Source: an uncultured Treponema sp. (GTDB lineage: Bacteria; Spirochaetota; Spirochaetia; Treponematales; Treponemataceae). From it: a DNA stretch of 33,446 bases. Every line of letters begins with the position of its first letter. The stretch's first letter is position 1. Both the position numbers and the translations under genes were made by a program. The stretch is taken from positions 1 through 33,446 of the forward strand of contig CAMEET010000017.1 of assembly GCA_945915085.1 (NCBI GenBank), in the 5' to 3' direction. The notes below the pieces were generated by a model. The model was not told the origin of the DNA and searched no databases. It was given only the letters and a program-made list of their open reading frames with translations. Positions 7,765-15,254 of the stretch are shown here, in pieces.

Positions 7765-8709
7765 ATGAAAAAGCATACAACAAGGTTTATTAGTTTTTTA
7801 TTTTTTTCTTGTGCCTTTTATGGATTTTTATTTGCTGATACAACATATAATGTAGAAAAAGGCGATACTCTTTATTCAATCAGTCGTAAATATCAGTTGA
7901 CTGTTGCAGAACTACGTGCGGCAAATAATCTGTCTGAAAATGATGTTTTGAAAGCAGGTCAGAAATTAGTAATTCCAGAAGCGGATATTGGAAATGCAGT
8001 TGCCTTGTCATCGGGAAAAAGTGGAGAAAATGTCAGCAATATTAAAACAAAAGAGTATGTTGTTCAAAAAGGTGAAACTCTGTATGGAATTGCAAAAAAG
8101 AACAATATGACTGTAGCTGATTTGATTTCAATAAACAATCTGGATTCATCTAATGTAATAAAAGTTGGCCAAAAACTTAAAGTTTATGATAATTCCAACG
8201 TTGTCCTTCCTCCAAAAAATTCATCTGCAAATGAAATTGTACAAAATCAATCAAAAAATGATGAAAAACAGATTATAAAGCAGGCAACAGAGCCAAGTCC
8301 ACTTGAAAAGGTTACTGATGCTAGAACTTATGGAAACACAATTATTACCGATTCTTCTGTAAAATGGCCTGTTAAAAATCCAAAGATTACTCAGCTTAAA
8401 GGAAAAGTTTCTGGTGTTGTTCTTTCAGCAAAAGAAAATGAAGATGTGATTTGTATTCACGAAGGAACTGTAATGTATGTTGGTGCTTACCGCGGTTTTG
8501 GACAGGTTGTATTTGTCCAAACAAAAACTGGTATGATTTATGCATATACAGGACTTGGTTCAGTTAAAGTGAAAAAAGGTGAATATCCTGTTTCTGGCAG
8601 TGTTCTTGGAACTGTAGGTATTGATTCAATCACCGAAAAACCTCAGATGAATTTTATGGTTTTCCAAAACGGTAAGCCGATTGATCCTGCAAAAGCACCA
8701 CGAAGTTAG
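7765..8709 (+). CDS. Secreted LysM protein with degenerate M23 (LytM) domain
   Basis: A 314-residue exported protein. A signal peptide ends near A24. Two LysM peptidoglycan-binding repeats follow, at about 28-71 (YNVEKGDTLYSISRKY) and 98-141 (YVVQKGETLYGIAKKN), then a Ser/Asn-rich linker and an M23-like domain at about 200-310. The M23 zinc ligands are missing. The HxxxD region reads GKVSGVVLS, the usual YAHL is YAYTGL, and the usual HLHFEV is QMNFMVF (294-300). It therefore probably binds cell wall and regulates another enzyme, as EnvC and NlpD do for amidases, instead of cutting it. No ribosome-binding site is visible; a sigma-28 promoter lies directly upstream, which points to expression with late flagellar genes. 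It converges with the exonuclease gene, four bases away. Confidence 0.85.
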   Translation: MKKHTTRFISFLFFSCAFYGFLFADTTYNVEKGDTLYSISRKYQLTVAELRAANNLSENDVLKAGQKLVIPEADIGNAVALSSGKSGENVSNIKTKEYVVQKGETLYGIAKKNNMTVADLISINNLDSSNVIKVGQKLKVYDNSNVVLPPKNSSANEIVQNQSKNDEKQIIKQATEPSPLEKVTDARTYGNTIITDSSVKWPVKNPKITQLKGKVSGVVLSAKENEDVICIHEGTVMYVGAYRGFGQVVFVQTKTGMIYAYTGLGSVKVKKGEYPVSGSVLGTVGIDSITEKPQMNFMVFQNGKPIDPAKAPRS

Positions 8710-8713
8710 AAAA

Positions 8714-9298
8714 TTATTGTTTTAGAATAACAGAATTTGCTTTTATCATGCAGATATTAAAAAGTTCCATGCAGGTTTTGGCATCATCCAATGCCCGATG
8801 AGAACTTCCTTTGTCTATCATAAATTGGTCTGCTAAAAAATCAAGTTTGTGAGAAGCAAAATCGGGGAAGAGAAGTCTGGAAAGTTTTAGTGTGTCTGAT
8901 ACTTTGTTTTTTACAGGTGGAAGACTGCATCTTTCACATTCAGAATTTAAGAAATTCATATCAAACTGGGCATTGTGAGCCACAATAACAGAATTCTCTG
9001 TAAATTCAATAAAATCTTTTAAATGTAAACCAATTACATCAGATTCATCTACCATTTTTTGTGTAATATGTGTTAGATTAACAATAAACGAGGATAAAAT
9101 CTGATGTGGATTGAAAATCATGTTCCAAGAGGAAATAATTTCATCTTTTGTAAATTTTACAGCACCAATCTCAATAATTCTTCCTGTAGCTGGTGTGATG
9201 GAAGAAGTTTCTGTATCAAAAGCTGTAAAGACTGTGCCCTCATTGTAGAGTCTGCACAGTCTTTTTATGTCAGAAATATTTTTATTTGGATGCCGCAT
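8714..9298 (-). CDS. DnaQ-like 3'-5' exonuclease (DEDDh)
   Basis: A 194-residue DEDDh exonuclease. The acidic set is present: D28 and E30 (AFDTETSSI), D113 (AHNAQFDMNFL), H167 and D172 (HRALDDA). This fold removes nucleotides from 3' ends of DNA or RNA; members include the proofreading subunit of DNA polymerase III and stand-alone repair or RNA-processing enzymes. Without a polymerase partner motif I cannot say which role applies. I start at the ATG at 9298; a TTG one codon earlier (9301) is the alternative. No good ribosome-binding site is seen, and the start lies inside the last codons of the phosphohexomutase gene (17-base overlap), so translation is probably coupled to it. Confidence 0.85.
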   Translation of the reverse strand: MRHPNKNISDIKRLCRLYNEGTVFTAFDTETSSITPATGRIIEIGAVKFTKDEIISSWNMIFNPHQILSSFIVNLTHITQKMVDESDVIGLHLKDFIEFTENSVIVAHNAQFDMNFLNSECERCSLPPVKNKVSDTLKLSRLLFPDFASHKLDFLADQFMIDKGSSHRALDDAKTCMELFNICMIKANSVILKQ

Positions 9299-11027
9299 CA
9301 ATTATTTTCTGAATGTCAGAAGTGATTCCATCACAAAGTTCACTTGCTTTGATTTTAGCTTGAGAAAGCCAAGCGTCTGTTCCATCTTTTGCAGGAACCA
9401 TAGAATTGATGTAGAATTTAATTTTTGGTTCTGTTCCAGAAGGTCTAGCACTTACAATTGTACCACTTTCAAGATAGAATTGAAGTACGTTGCTCTTTGG
9501 AAGTTTGTCATCACACATCAAATCACGAACTTTTACAACTTTTTCACCGCCCAAAATTGCTGGTGGATTTGCACGCATTGAAGCCATCATATTCTTCATT
9601 GTTTCTACACCAGACATGCCAGGGAAATTCTGAGAAATTGAGCGGTCTTCAAAATATCCGAATTCTTTATAAAGTTCATCAAGATGTTCAAGAAGACTCT
9701 TTCCCTGTGAACGCCAGTAAAGAATCATTTCAGCACACATTGCAGCAGCTGAAACACCATCTTTATCCATTACTTCTGTTTCAACTTTATATCCATAACT
9801 TTCTTCGAGTCCGAAAACGTAATTATGAGAACCGTCTTTTTCGAAAGCAGCTTCTACAGCGGCAATCCATTTAAATCCTGTAAGACAATCCATCATGGTA
9901 ACGCCATATTTTTTACAAATATAATCGCCAAATGGTGAAGTGACGATAGAACGTATACATGCAGGATTTGCAGGCATTTTGTTGAATTCTTTTCTTGAAA
10001 GTAAAATGTAATCAATAAGAAGAGCACCCATCTGATTTCCACTGAGCAATACCCAATTTCCGTCTTTGTCTGGGAAAGCAGTTCCAAAGCGGTCTGAGTC
10101 AGGGTCAGTTGCCATAACACCGTCAGCTTTTTCTTTTTTTGCAAGTTCAACAGCCATTGTCAAAGCTGGTTTTTCTTCTGGATTTGGTTTTTCTACTGTA
10201 GGGAAGTTGCCGTTTGGTTCTCTCTGTTCTGGAACTGTCAGAATATTTAAACCAAGGTCACCAAGAACTTTTTCAACATGCATTGCTCCTGTTCCATGCA
10301 AAGGAGTGTAAACAATGCGTACATCTTTTGCTTTTTCTTTGATGAGTTGTGGACGGAAAAGCTGTGCTTTACACATTTCCCAAAATGGTTCATCAATTTC
10401 TTTATCAATCAAAACAAGTTTTCCACTAGATATGGCTTCCTCTTTTGACATAGTTTTTACAGAAGATACTTTATTTACTTCTTCAATAATTCCTTTGTCA
10501 TGAGGCTCAATAACTTGAGCACCATCATCCCAGTATGCTTTGTATCCGTTGTACATGCGTGGATTGTGAGATGCAGTTACAACAACACCTGTCTGTGCAC
10601 CAAGTTTTCTGATTGCATAAGAAAGTTCAGGAGTAGGGCGCAACCCTGAAAATAAATAAGCTTTAATTCCGTTTGCTGCAAAAATTAATGCAGTTGCTTC
10701 AGCAAAAACATCAGAGTTTAAACGGCTATCATAAGCAACGACAGCACTGATTGTTCCATCTTTTGCTTTTTCAGGGAAAGCTTTCAAAACATAATTTGCA
10801 AGACCTTGTGTTGCTTTGTTGATTTCAAGAGTGTTCATGCGGTTTGTTCCACCACCCATAATTCCACGAAGACCACCTGTTCCAAATTCCAAAGTCTGAT
10901 AGAATCTGTCTTCCAGTTCTTTATAATCCTCTTTGGCAATCAATTCTTCAATTTCTTTGCTGAAACGAGTATCTTTTTCTTCTGAAATGTACTCATTTGC
11001 CCGTTTTAAGATTTCTGATTTATCCAT
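9282..11027 (-). CDS. pgcA: Phosphoglucomutase / phosphomannomutase
   Basis: A 581-residue alpha-D-phosphohexomutase that interconverts hexose 1- and 6-phosphates in the cytoplasm. It supplies glucose 1-phosphate, which RmlA (encoded elsewhere in this window) uses. All four family motifs are present: the active serine S153 in TASHNPRMYNGYK, the metal loop DPDSDR at 308-313, the sugar-binding GLEESYGY, and the phosphate-binding RPSGTEPK. The long form with an N-terminal extension (FGTGGLRGIMGGGTNRMN at 48-65) matches the PgcA-type group; the symbol is given on that basis and substrate preference is not proven. ATG at 11027 is preceded by CTGGAGG. A separate promoter is likely in the 114-base gap upstream. 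Confidence 0.93.
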   Translation of the reverse strand: MDKSEILKRANEYISEEKDTRFSKEIEELIAKEDYKELEDRFYQTLEFGTGGLRGIMGGGTNRMNTLEINKATQGLANYVLKAFPEKAKDGTISAVVAYDSRLNSDVFAEATALIFAANGIKAYLFSGLRPTPELSYAIRKLGAQTGVVVTASHNPRMYNGYKAYWDDGAQVIEPHDKGIIEEVNKVSSVKTMSKEEAISSGKLVLIDKEIDEPFWEMCKAQLFRPQLIKEKAKDVRIVYTPLHGTGAMHVEKVLGDLGLNILTVPEQREPNGNFPTVEKPNPEEKPALTMAVELAKKEKADGVMATDPDSDRFGTAFPDKDGNWVLLSGNQMGALLIDYILLSRKEFNKMPANPACIRSIVTSPFGDYICKKYGVTMMDCLTGFKWIAAVEAAFEKDGSHNYVFGLEESYGYKVETEVMDKDGVSAAAMCAEMILYWRSQGKSLLEHLDELYKEFGYFEDRSISQNFPGMSGVETMKNMMASMRANPPAILGGEKVVKVRDLMCDDKLPKSNVLQFYLESGTIVSARPSGTEPKIKFYINSMVPAKDGTDAWLSQAKIKASELCDGITSDIQKIIDAASK

Positions 11028-11052
11028 AATTACCTCCAGTCGATATTTATGT

Positions 11053-11076
11053 CATTTTCCGAAATGTTTTTCCGAA
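11053..11076 (-). repeat. Tandem 12-base repeats in the pgcA leader
   Basis: On the - strand TTCGGAAAAACA is directly followed by TTTCGGAAAATG, two near-copies of a 12-base unit. The first unit also occurs exactly at 1327-1338 (+ strand) just after comF. They lie downstream of the predicted pgcA promoter, so they would be in the mRNA leader. A protein or RNA binding site is possible; the A-rich context makes chance possible too. Confidence 0.35.
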
Positions 11077-11102
11077 TAATATTTTGAAAAATGTACAGAT
11101 AT

Positions 11103-11131
11103 ATTTTAGCATACTTTCTGTCTTTTTTACA
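11103..11131 (-). promoter_or_regulatory. Possible promoter of pgcA
   Basis: Read on the - strand: TGTAAA (11131-11126), 17 bases, then TAAAAT (11108-11103) preceded by TGC, giving an extended -10 (TGnTAAAAT). The start would be near 11096, about 70 bases before the pgcA ATG. The -35 is weak, and the extended -10 carries the call. Confidence 0.4.
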
Positions 11132-11141
11132 TACAAAATAA

Positions 11142-12908
11142 TTAATTTTTATCTGCTTTTTTAATCATCTTTGTTTCCCATTCAAGAAGTTCTTTTTCCA
11201 TTTGAGGATTATCCCCCTGAACATCACACATGATTCTGAATACAGGCTCAGTTCCGCTTCCTCTCATCCAAATAAACGCAATTGGATTAGATTCTTTATC
11301 TTTGAAAATGATTTTCAATCCACCTTTTTGTGATAATGAAAAATCACTGACATTGCGTGTTTCTTTTGTTCCGTTTGTAATAACACATTCGTACTGTTCA
11401 ATTCCAAATCTCTGTTTTAGTTCAGTAGATTTATTCTGCCATTCGTTTTCAAAAATGATTTGGAACTGTTTTTTTAGTTCAGTGTGATTTGTTTGAGATA
11501 CATGCAAAATTGCTCTTGGTTCTGAAACTCCTGTTGTCGTAAATTCTGGAAGTGTTTCCAGTACATCACAAAGGGTAAAATCATCTTTATAATTATTTCC
11601 ACTTTTTTTGCACCAAAGTTCGAATAGACCGCGTTCTTTCAGGCAAAGTAACTTAATTATTGCAAAAATAGTATTGATTGGATCACGAACCGCAGAAGGA
11701 TAAGTTATTGTTCCTCCGTTTGAACCTTCCCCAAGGATTCTGACAGTATAACCTTCCTGTCTTTTTTCTCTTGCAAGATTTACAACATTTGCTTCGCCAA
11801 CTTCAGCACGGAAAACTTTTGCTCCAAGTGATTGTGCAATTTTTTCTATGCGCATTGAAGTTGGACAGTTTACAGCTACAGCCGGTTTAAAATCAGAATT
11901 ATTTTGATTTATCCAGATTGAATATGTCAATTCTGCAAGGACAGAAAGACTGAAAACTTCCTGAGCTTTTAGAATTTCAGCTTTATTTGTTCTTTCATTC
12001 CAAAAGACGATATTTCCTCTGTCACCGTCACAATCAGGCATGTAACCTAAAATAACTTCATCATGACCTTCTTTATGCAGCTGTTCCATCTGAGCTGCAA
12101 CATAAACAAGGTTTTCAGCTTCTGGAATAATCTCATGAACAATTTTATCATCATTGATTGAATAAAAATTGATATGATGTTCTGTAAAAAAATCTCTGTC
12201 AATACAACGGCTTCTGGAACTTCCATTGAAGTCACAGACAACACCAATTCTTTTCTCTTTTAATGTGTTGTCCAGCAATCTGAAAAAATCATTCTGCTTT
12301 GTTTTGTCTGAATATGAAGTAATTGTTTCCTGAAGAAAGTTTTTATAAGCATACAATGCATTATGTTTTGAACTGTCGCTTACATCATACACCTTTTGAA
12401 TTTGTGATGAAGGAACAGAATAAACTTCATTAATCAGTTTATCAAGTTTTTCATCATCTTCTAAGCGTGAAAGAAAATCTTTTACAAGTTTTGCATTTTC
12501 AGATGCATTTAACACTCCACCGTCATTTGTACCAAATTTAATTCCATTGTGTCCGATTGGATTATGACTTGCAGAAATATAAATAAATCCATCAAGTTTT
12601 CGCGCATAAGCCATTATTTCAGGTGCAGAAGTTACTGCGGAATATTGAATGATTGCACCTCGTTTTACAAGACAGCGAATCATTGCATCTGCAATTGCTG
12701 GACCTGTCGGGCGAGTATCAATTCCTAATGCTATAACAGGAATCTGTTGACCTGAAACTTTGCATATATAATCAAAAAATACATCGGCCGCTGTAACTGA
12801 AATTTTTATATCATCACTACTGATTTCAGAATTTTTGTCCTGTTCATCTCCTGAAATTGCAAAAACTTTTCTCCAGCCAGATGCTGATAAAATCATATTA
12901 TGTTTCAA
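11142..12908 (-). CDS. Second, divergent phosphohexomutase
   Basis: A 588-residue member of the phosphoglucomutase/phosphomannomutase superfamily, only distantly similar to its neighbour at 9282-11027. The N-terminus reads SASGWRKVF. The catalytic serine is S114 in ISASHNPIGHNGIKF, the metal loop is DCDGDR at 292-297, GEGSNGGTITYP takes the place of the sugar-binding motif, and RGSGTEP (549-555) is the phosphate site. The sugar loop GEGSNGG instead of GEESxG suggests a different substrate from its neighbour. The start is a TTG at 12908, chosen because GCGGAGG lies eight bases before it; the next ATG at 12896 is too far from that site. It lies 30 bases after the M23-like gene and is probably in one operon with it. 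Confidence 0.85.
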   Translation of the reverse strand: MKHNMILSASGWRKVFAISGDEQDKNSEISSDDIKISVTAADVFFDYICKVSGQQIPVIALGIDTRPTGPAIADAMIRCLVKRGAIIQYSAVTSAPEIMAYARKLDGFIYISASHNPIGHNGIKFGTNDGGVLNASENAKLVKDFLSRLEDDEKLDKLINEVYSVPSSQIQKVYDVSDSSKHNALYAYKNFLQETITSYSDKTKQNDFFRLLDNTLKEKRIGVVCDFNGSSRSRCIDRDFFTEHHINFYSINDDKIVHEIIPEAENLVYVAAQMEQLHKEGHDEVILGYMPDCDGDRGNIVFWNERTNKAEILKAQEVFSLSVLAELTYSIWINQNNSDFKPAVAVNCPTSMRIEKIAQSLGAKVFRAEVGEANVVNLAREKRQEGYTVRILGEGSNGGTITYPSAVRDPINTIFAIIKLLCLKERGLFELWCKKSGNNYKDDFTLCDVLETLPEFTTTGVSEPRAILHVSQTNHTELKKQFQIIFENEWQNKSTELKQRFGIEQYECVITNGTKETRNVSDFSLSQKGGLKIIFKDKESNPIAFIWMRGSGTEPVFRIMCDVQGDNPQMEKELLEWETKMIKKADKN

Positions 12909-12938
12909 ATCTTAAACCTCCGCAAAATGAAGCGTGTA

Positions 12939-13802
12939 TTATTTTACTGTAATATTATACACCAGGTTTTTGGAATTTCCTAACATATCCTGCTGCGATA
13001 AACCCAAAGTAATTTTTCCAGGTGTGAACATTGCTTCTCCCAAAAGATGAAATTCTTCTTTTGGATAAACATCTTTGCTTGTGTATTTCTTTTTTCCGGA
13101 AATGCAGATTTTATTATTTTCCTGAATAATTGTGTCGTAATTAATTTGATCCACAATGACTCCGTTTATACTGACTGACGTCTTGTAAGGAACTGCAACT
13201 TCATTTTTTTTCTGATACACACGGTAAAGTCCTGATGAAAAAGTTTTGTACGCATTCATATCATAAAAAACATTATTTTTGTTTTCTATATAAATTCCAG
13301 AAAGAATAAGTGGAATTTCAGTTTCGGTTCTAGGCATTAAAACTTTTGGATTTATTGCTGATTTGTTTTTTGTATCGATAATCTGAAATTCAAGATGACC
13401 TTTGTCTTCCTGCCATGCAGTAGAACCGCTTTCTCCAAGTATTGTTCCAGAATCTACAAAAGTTTCATTACTGTCGTTTAATGTTAAAGTAGAACTATCA
13501 AAATTTCCATAAACTGACTGAAGATTATCTTCGTGCGATAAAATTACGGCAGTTCCAAGAGTAGAAGGAAAAAAATCTGAATCATCGTTGTTTTCTAAGA
13601 TGATAGCAAGAATCGTCCCGTCTTCAGCAGCTTTTATTTGTGAAGGTTCTTCAAAAATAAGCGAATGGCTGATTAAATCTCCGCGTTTTTGTCCGAAATA
13701 AGATGAATATGATTCCAGAGTTATATTATCTTGAGGCCAGTCAAATCCAAAAAGTGAAAAAATCAAAAATATTGATAAAAAACAGAATAAAAACTTTTTC
13801 AT
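12939..13802 (-). CDS. Secreted protein with degenerate M23-like domain
   Basis: A 287-residue exported protein: signal peptide at 1-20 (MKKFLFCFLSIFLIFSLFGF), then an M23/LytM-like domain at about 40-155. The order of the family's landmarks is kept but the zinc site is broken. HxxxD reads HSLIF (46-50), the YxH position reads YGN (98-100), and HLHF reads HLEF (136-139). Two ligands and one catalytic histidine are therefore replaced. The last 130 residues have no motif I know. The frame continues upstream to 13847, but the ATG at 13802 has GGTGGAG and a proper signal peptide, so I use it. It follows the membrane-anchored propeller gene by 23 bases. A non-enzymatic envelope role, such as activating an amidase, is my inference. 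Confidence 0.75.
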   Translation of the reverse strand: MKKFLFCFLSIFLIFSLFGFDWPQDNITLESYSSYFGQKRGDLISHSLIFEEPSQIKAAEDGTILAIILENNDDSDFFPSTLGTAVILSHEDNLQSVYGNFDSSTLTLNDSNETFVDSGTILGESGSTAWQEDKGHLEFQIIDTKNKSAINPKVLMPRTETEIPLILSGIYIENKNNVFYDMNAYKTFSSGLYRVYQKKNEVAVPYKTSVSINGVIVDQINYDTIIQENNKICISGKKKYTSKDVYPKEEFHLLGEAMFTPGKITLGLSQQDMLGNSKNLVYNITVK

Positions 13803-13825
13803 AAGAATCTCCACCCCTGATTTAT

Positions 13826-14887
13826 TTATTTTGAAATAGATAAACATGAAATTGTATTATCTTTTCCAATGTATAAATTATTGTCTACTGAATGAATGAA
13901 CGCAGTCTCTGCATCAAAAGAAAAACTTCCACCGAGTGTGTTTGTGTTTTCAATCAAAGAAACTGTATATTCCTGCTGATTTTTTCCTAAAAGAAAAATA
14001 AAATAATCACTTTCTTCTATAGAAATAACTTTACTTTTTAGTTTTATGAAAGTGTTTGTCTGATTTTTTAAATCATAAATTCCAAGGTTATCTTCAAAAT
14101 TGTAGAAAACACGGTTTTTATCATCGCAAAAATGGATTAATGTACGGTACGGAGAGTCTGTATCCAAAAATGTGTGATAAATGATTTTTTGTCCAGCACC
14201 TTCCTTGTGAGAAAGAACGAAACGCTGCTGATTGTGACCTGAAATTGAAGCAATGTATTGACCATCTTCAGAAATATCAAGACCAAGAATAACAGGATAA
14301 TCGCTTCCACCGGGAGCAAACGTGATTTGTGTTTCACCAGTTCTATTATCAAAAACTTTGATAGTTCCATCGGAAAGACCAACCGCAGTAAAGTGTTTTT
14401 TTGCAGAAAAAGCAGTGATAGGAATAATTCCTTCATATTGCCACATTACGCTGCCTTTTTCATCACATTTTGCAAAAGATGAACCACCAGGAAGCATGAC
14501 ATAAATCAAGTCATCAACAAAATAAGGATAACCGCTTGCTTCAATTATTCCAGCCTGCTTTCCATCTGGAAAATAAAACGGAATGTTGGAAGCACTTGTA
14601 TCATAAGTTGCGTAGTAAAAATCAGAAATGGAAACTTTTGAAGGAAAAGTTTTATAATGTGTGACAGTTCCTTCAGAATCAAAATAACCGATAGTCTGTC
14701 CTAAATGAAAATGAATAGGATTTTCCTGCAGATTTGAAGTTTTGATAACAGGATATGATGTATTGATGTTCCAGACAGGATTAAACTGATATTCTTTAGA
14801 TAAAGGTTTTGCTGCAAAGAAAAGGTATAATAAAGTAAAAATTATAACAATAATAATAAAAAGACGAATTTTTTTAGCAGTTTTCAT
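13826..14887 (-). CDS. Membrane-anchored beta-propeller-like protein, function unknown
   Basis: A 353-residue protein with an uncleaved-looking N-terminal membrane segment at about 8-25 (LFIIIVIIFTLLYLFFAA) and a periplasmic part. The latter is made of repeated short beta-rich units that resemble WD40/PQQ-type propeller blades, such as HFTAVGLSDGTIKVFDNRTGE, LGLDISEDGQYIASISGHN and NRVFYNFEDNLGIYDLKN. I do not recognise a specific family. Such proteins usually act as scaffolds in the envelope, and the next gene encodes a secreted M23-like protein, which fits that idea without proving it. No Shine-Dalgarno sequence is visible before the ATG; the promoter upstream places the mRNA start at about 14888, so translation is probably leaderless. 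Confidence 0.7.
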   Translation of the reverse strand: MKTAKKIRLFIIIVIIFTLLYLFFAAKPLSKEYQFNPVWNINTSYPVIKTSNLQENPIHFHLGQTIGYFDSEGTVTHYKTFPSKVSISDFYYATYDTSASNIPFYFPDGKQAGIIEASGYPYFVDDLIYVMLPGGSSFAKCDEKGSVMWQYEGIIPITAFSAKKHFTAVGLSDGTIKVFDNRTGETQITFAPGGSDYPVILGLDISEDGQYIASISGHNQQRFVLSHKEGAGQKIIYHTFLDTDSPYRTLIHFCDDKNRVFYNFEDNLGIYDLKNQTNTFIKLKSKVISIEESDYFIFLLGKNQQEYTVSLIENTNTLGGSFSFDAETAFIHSVDNNLYIGKDNTISCLSISK

Positions 14888-14894
14888 AAATTTT

Positions 14895-14923
14895 ATGATA
14901 TACCATTACTGTTGAAAATTCAA
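14895..14923 (-). promoter_or_regulatory. Promoter of the propeller gene, predicted leaderless
   Basis: On the - strand: TTGAAT (14923-14918), exactly 17 bases, TATCAT (14900-14895). The predicted +1 is 14888, one base before the ATG. No ribosome-binding site lies between. Confidence 0.5.
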
Positions 14924-14985
14924 TCATTCTTTAAAAACTTCACAAAGCAAATGTGTTTTTTCGAAAAAAAGTGAGATTTTGCATC

Positions 14986-15002
14986 TGTTTTGTTACAAAA
15001 CA
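14986..15002. promoter_or_regulatory. Perfect palindrome, candidate operator 1
   Basis: TGTTTTGTTACAAAACA: 8-base arms around one base. It lies ten bases upstream of a consensus TTGACA (15013-15018) and between divergently transcribed genes. It shares the core TTTGT-n-ACAAA with the palindrome at 15083-15094. A perfect T/A palindrome TTTTTTCGAAAAAA at 14956-14969 is nearby. The 367-base gap 14888-15254 holds no gene that I can support. Confidence 0.45.
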
Positions 15003-15012
15003 AATATAATTC

Positions 15013-15041
15013 TTGACAAAATACCGCAAAGTATGCAAAAT
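15013..15041 (+). promoter_or_regulatory. Possible upstream promoter of the HTH-EIIA gene
   Basis: Consensus TTGACA (15013-15018), 17 bases, CAAAAT (15036-15041, four of six matches). The transcript would start near 15048 and carry the whole structured leader. Confidence 0.4.
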
Positions 15042-15064
15042 ATTCATATAGATTCAAATACTTG

Positions 15065-15092
15065 TTGACAATTTTTTTTTAGTTTGTAAACA
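15065..15092 (+). promoter_or_regulatory. Possible downstream promoter of the HTH-EIIA gene
   Basis: Consensus TTGACA (15065-15070), 16 bases, TAAACA (15087-15092). The -10 is weak. It lies within the palindrome at 15083-15094, so a protein bound there would block it. The transcript would start near 15099, still upstream of the structured leader. Confidence 0.35.
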
Positions 15093-15094
15093 AA
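15083..15094. promoter_or_regulatory. Palindrome, candidate operator 2
   Basis: TTTGTAAACAAA: 5-base arms around two bases, overlapping the weak -10 of the second promoter. It resembles the larger palindrome at 14986-15002, so one regulator might bind both sites. Confidence 0.35.
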
Positions 15095-15147
15095 TTTTAA
15101 AATTCTTATTACTAAACAAGAGTGAATTGCTTTCGTGTGATTTTTAT

Positions 15148-15236
15148 AATTTAAGTTTATCTTGTGCGTTGCGCTTCATAAACTTGAATTTTGCACATCT
15201 TTGCGATACACAAAAATGTGCTGTGCGAACGCAAAG
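15148..15236 (+). promoter_or_regulatory. Structured mRNA leader of the HTH-EIIA gene
   Basis: First, a 13-base-pair hairpin with one G-U pair: 15148-15160 with 15178-15190, loop 15161-15177. Second, GCACAT (15193-15198) pairs with ATGTGC (15216-15221), and CTTTGCG (15199-15205) with CGCAAAG (15230-15236); the two helices interleave as in a pseudoknot. Third, TGCGTT in the first loop (15165-15170) can pair with AACGCA (15228-15233), competing with the second helix. The AAGGGGG ribosome-binding site follows nine bases later. This resembles a switchable leader, but I recognise no known riboswitch class. Confidence 0.45.
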
Positions 15237-15254
15237 TTTTTAAAGGGGGTTAAA

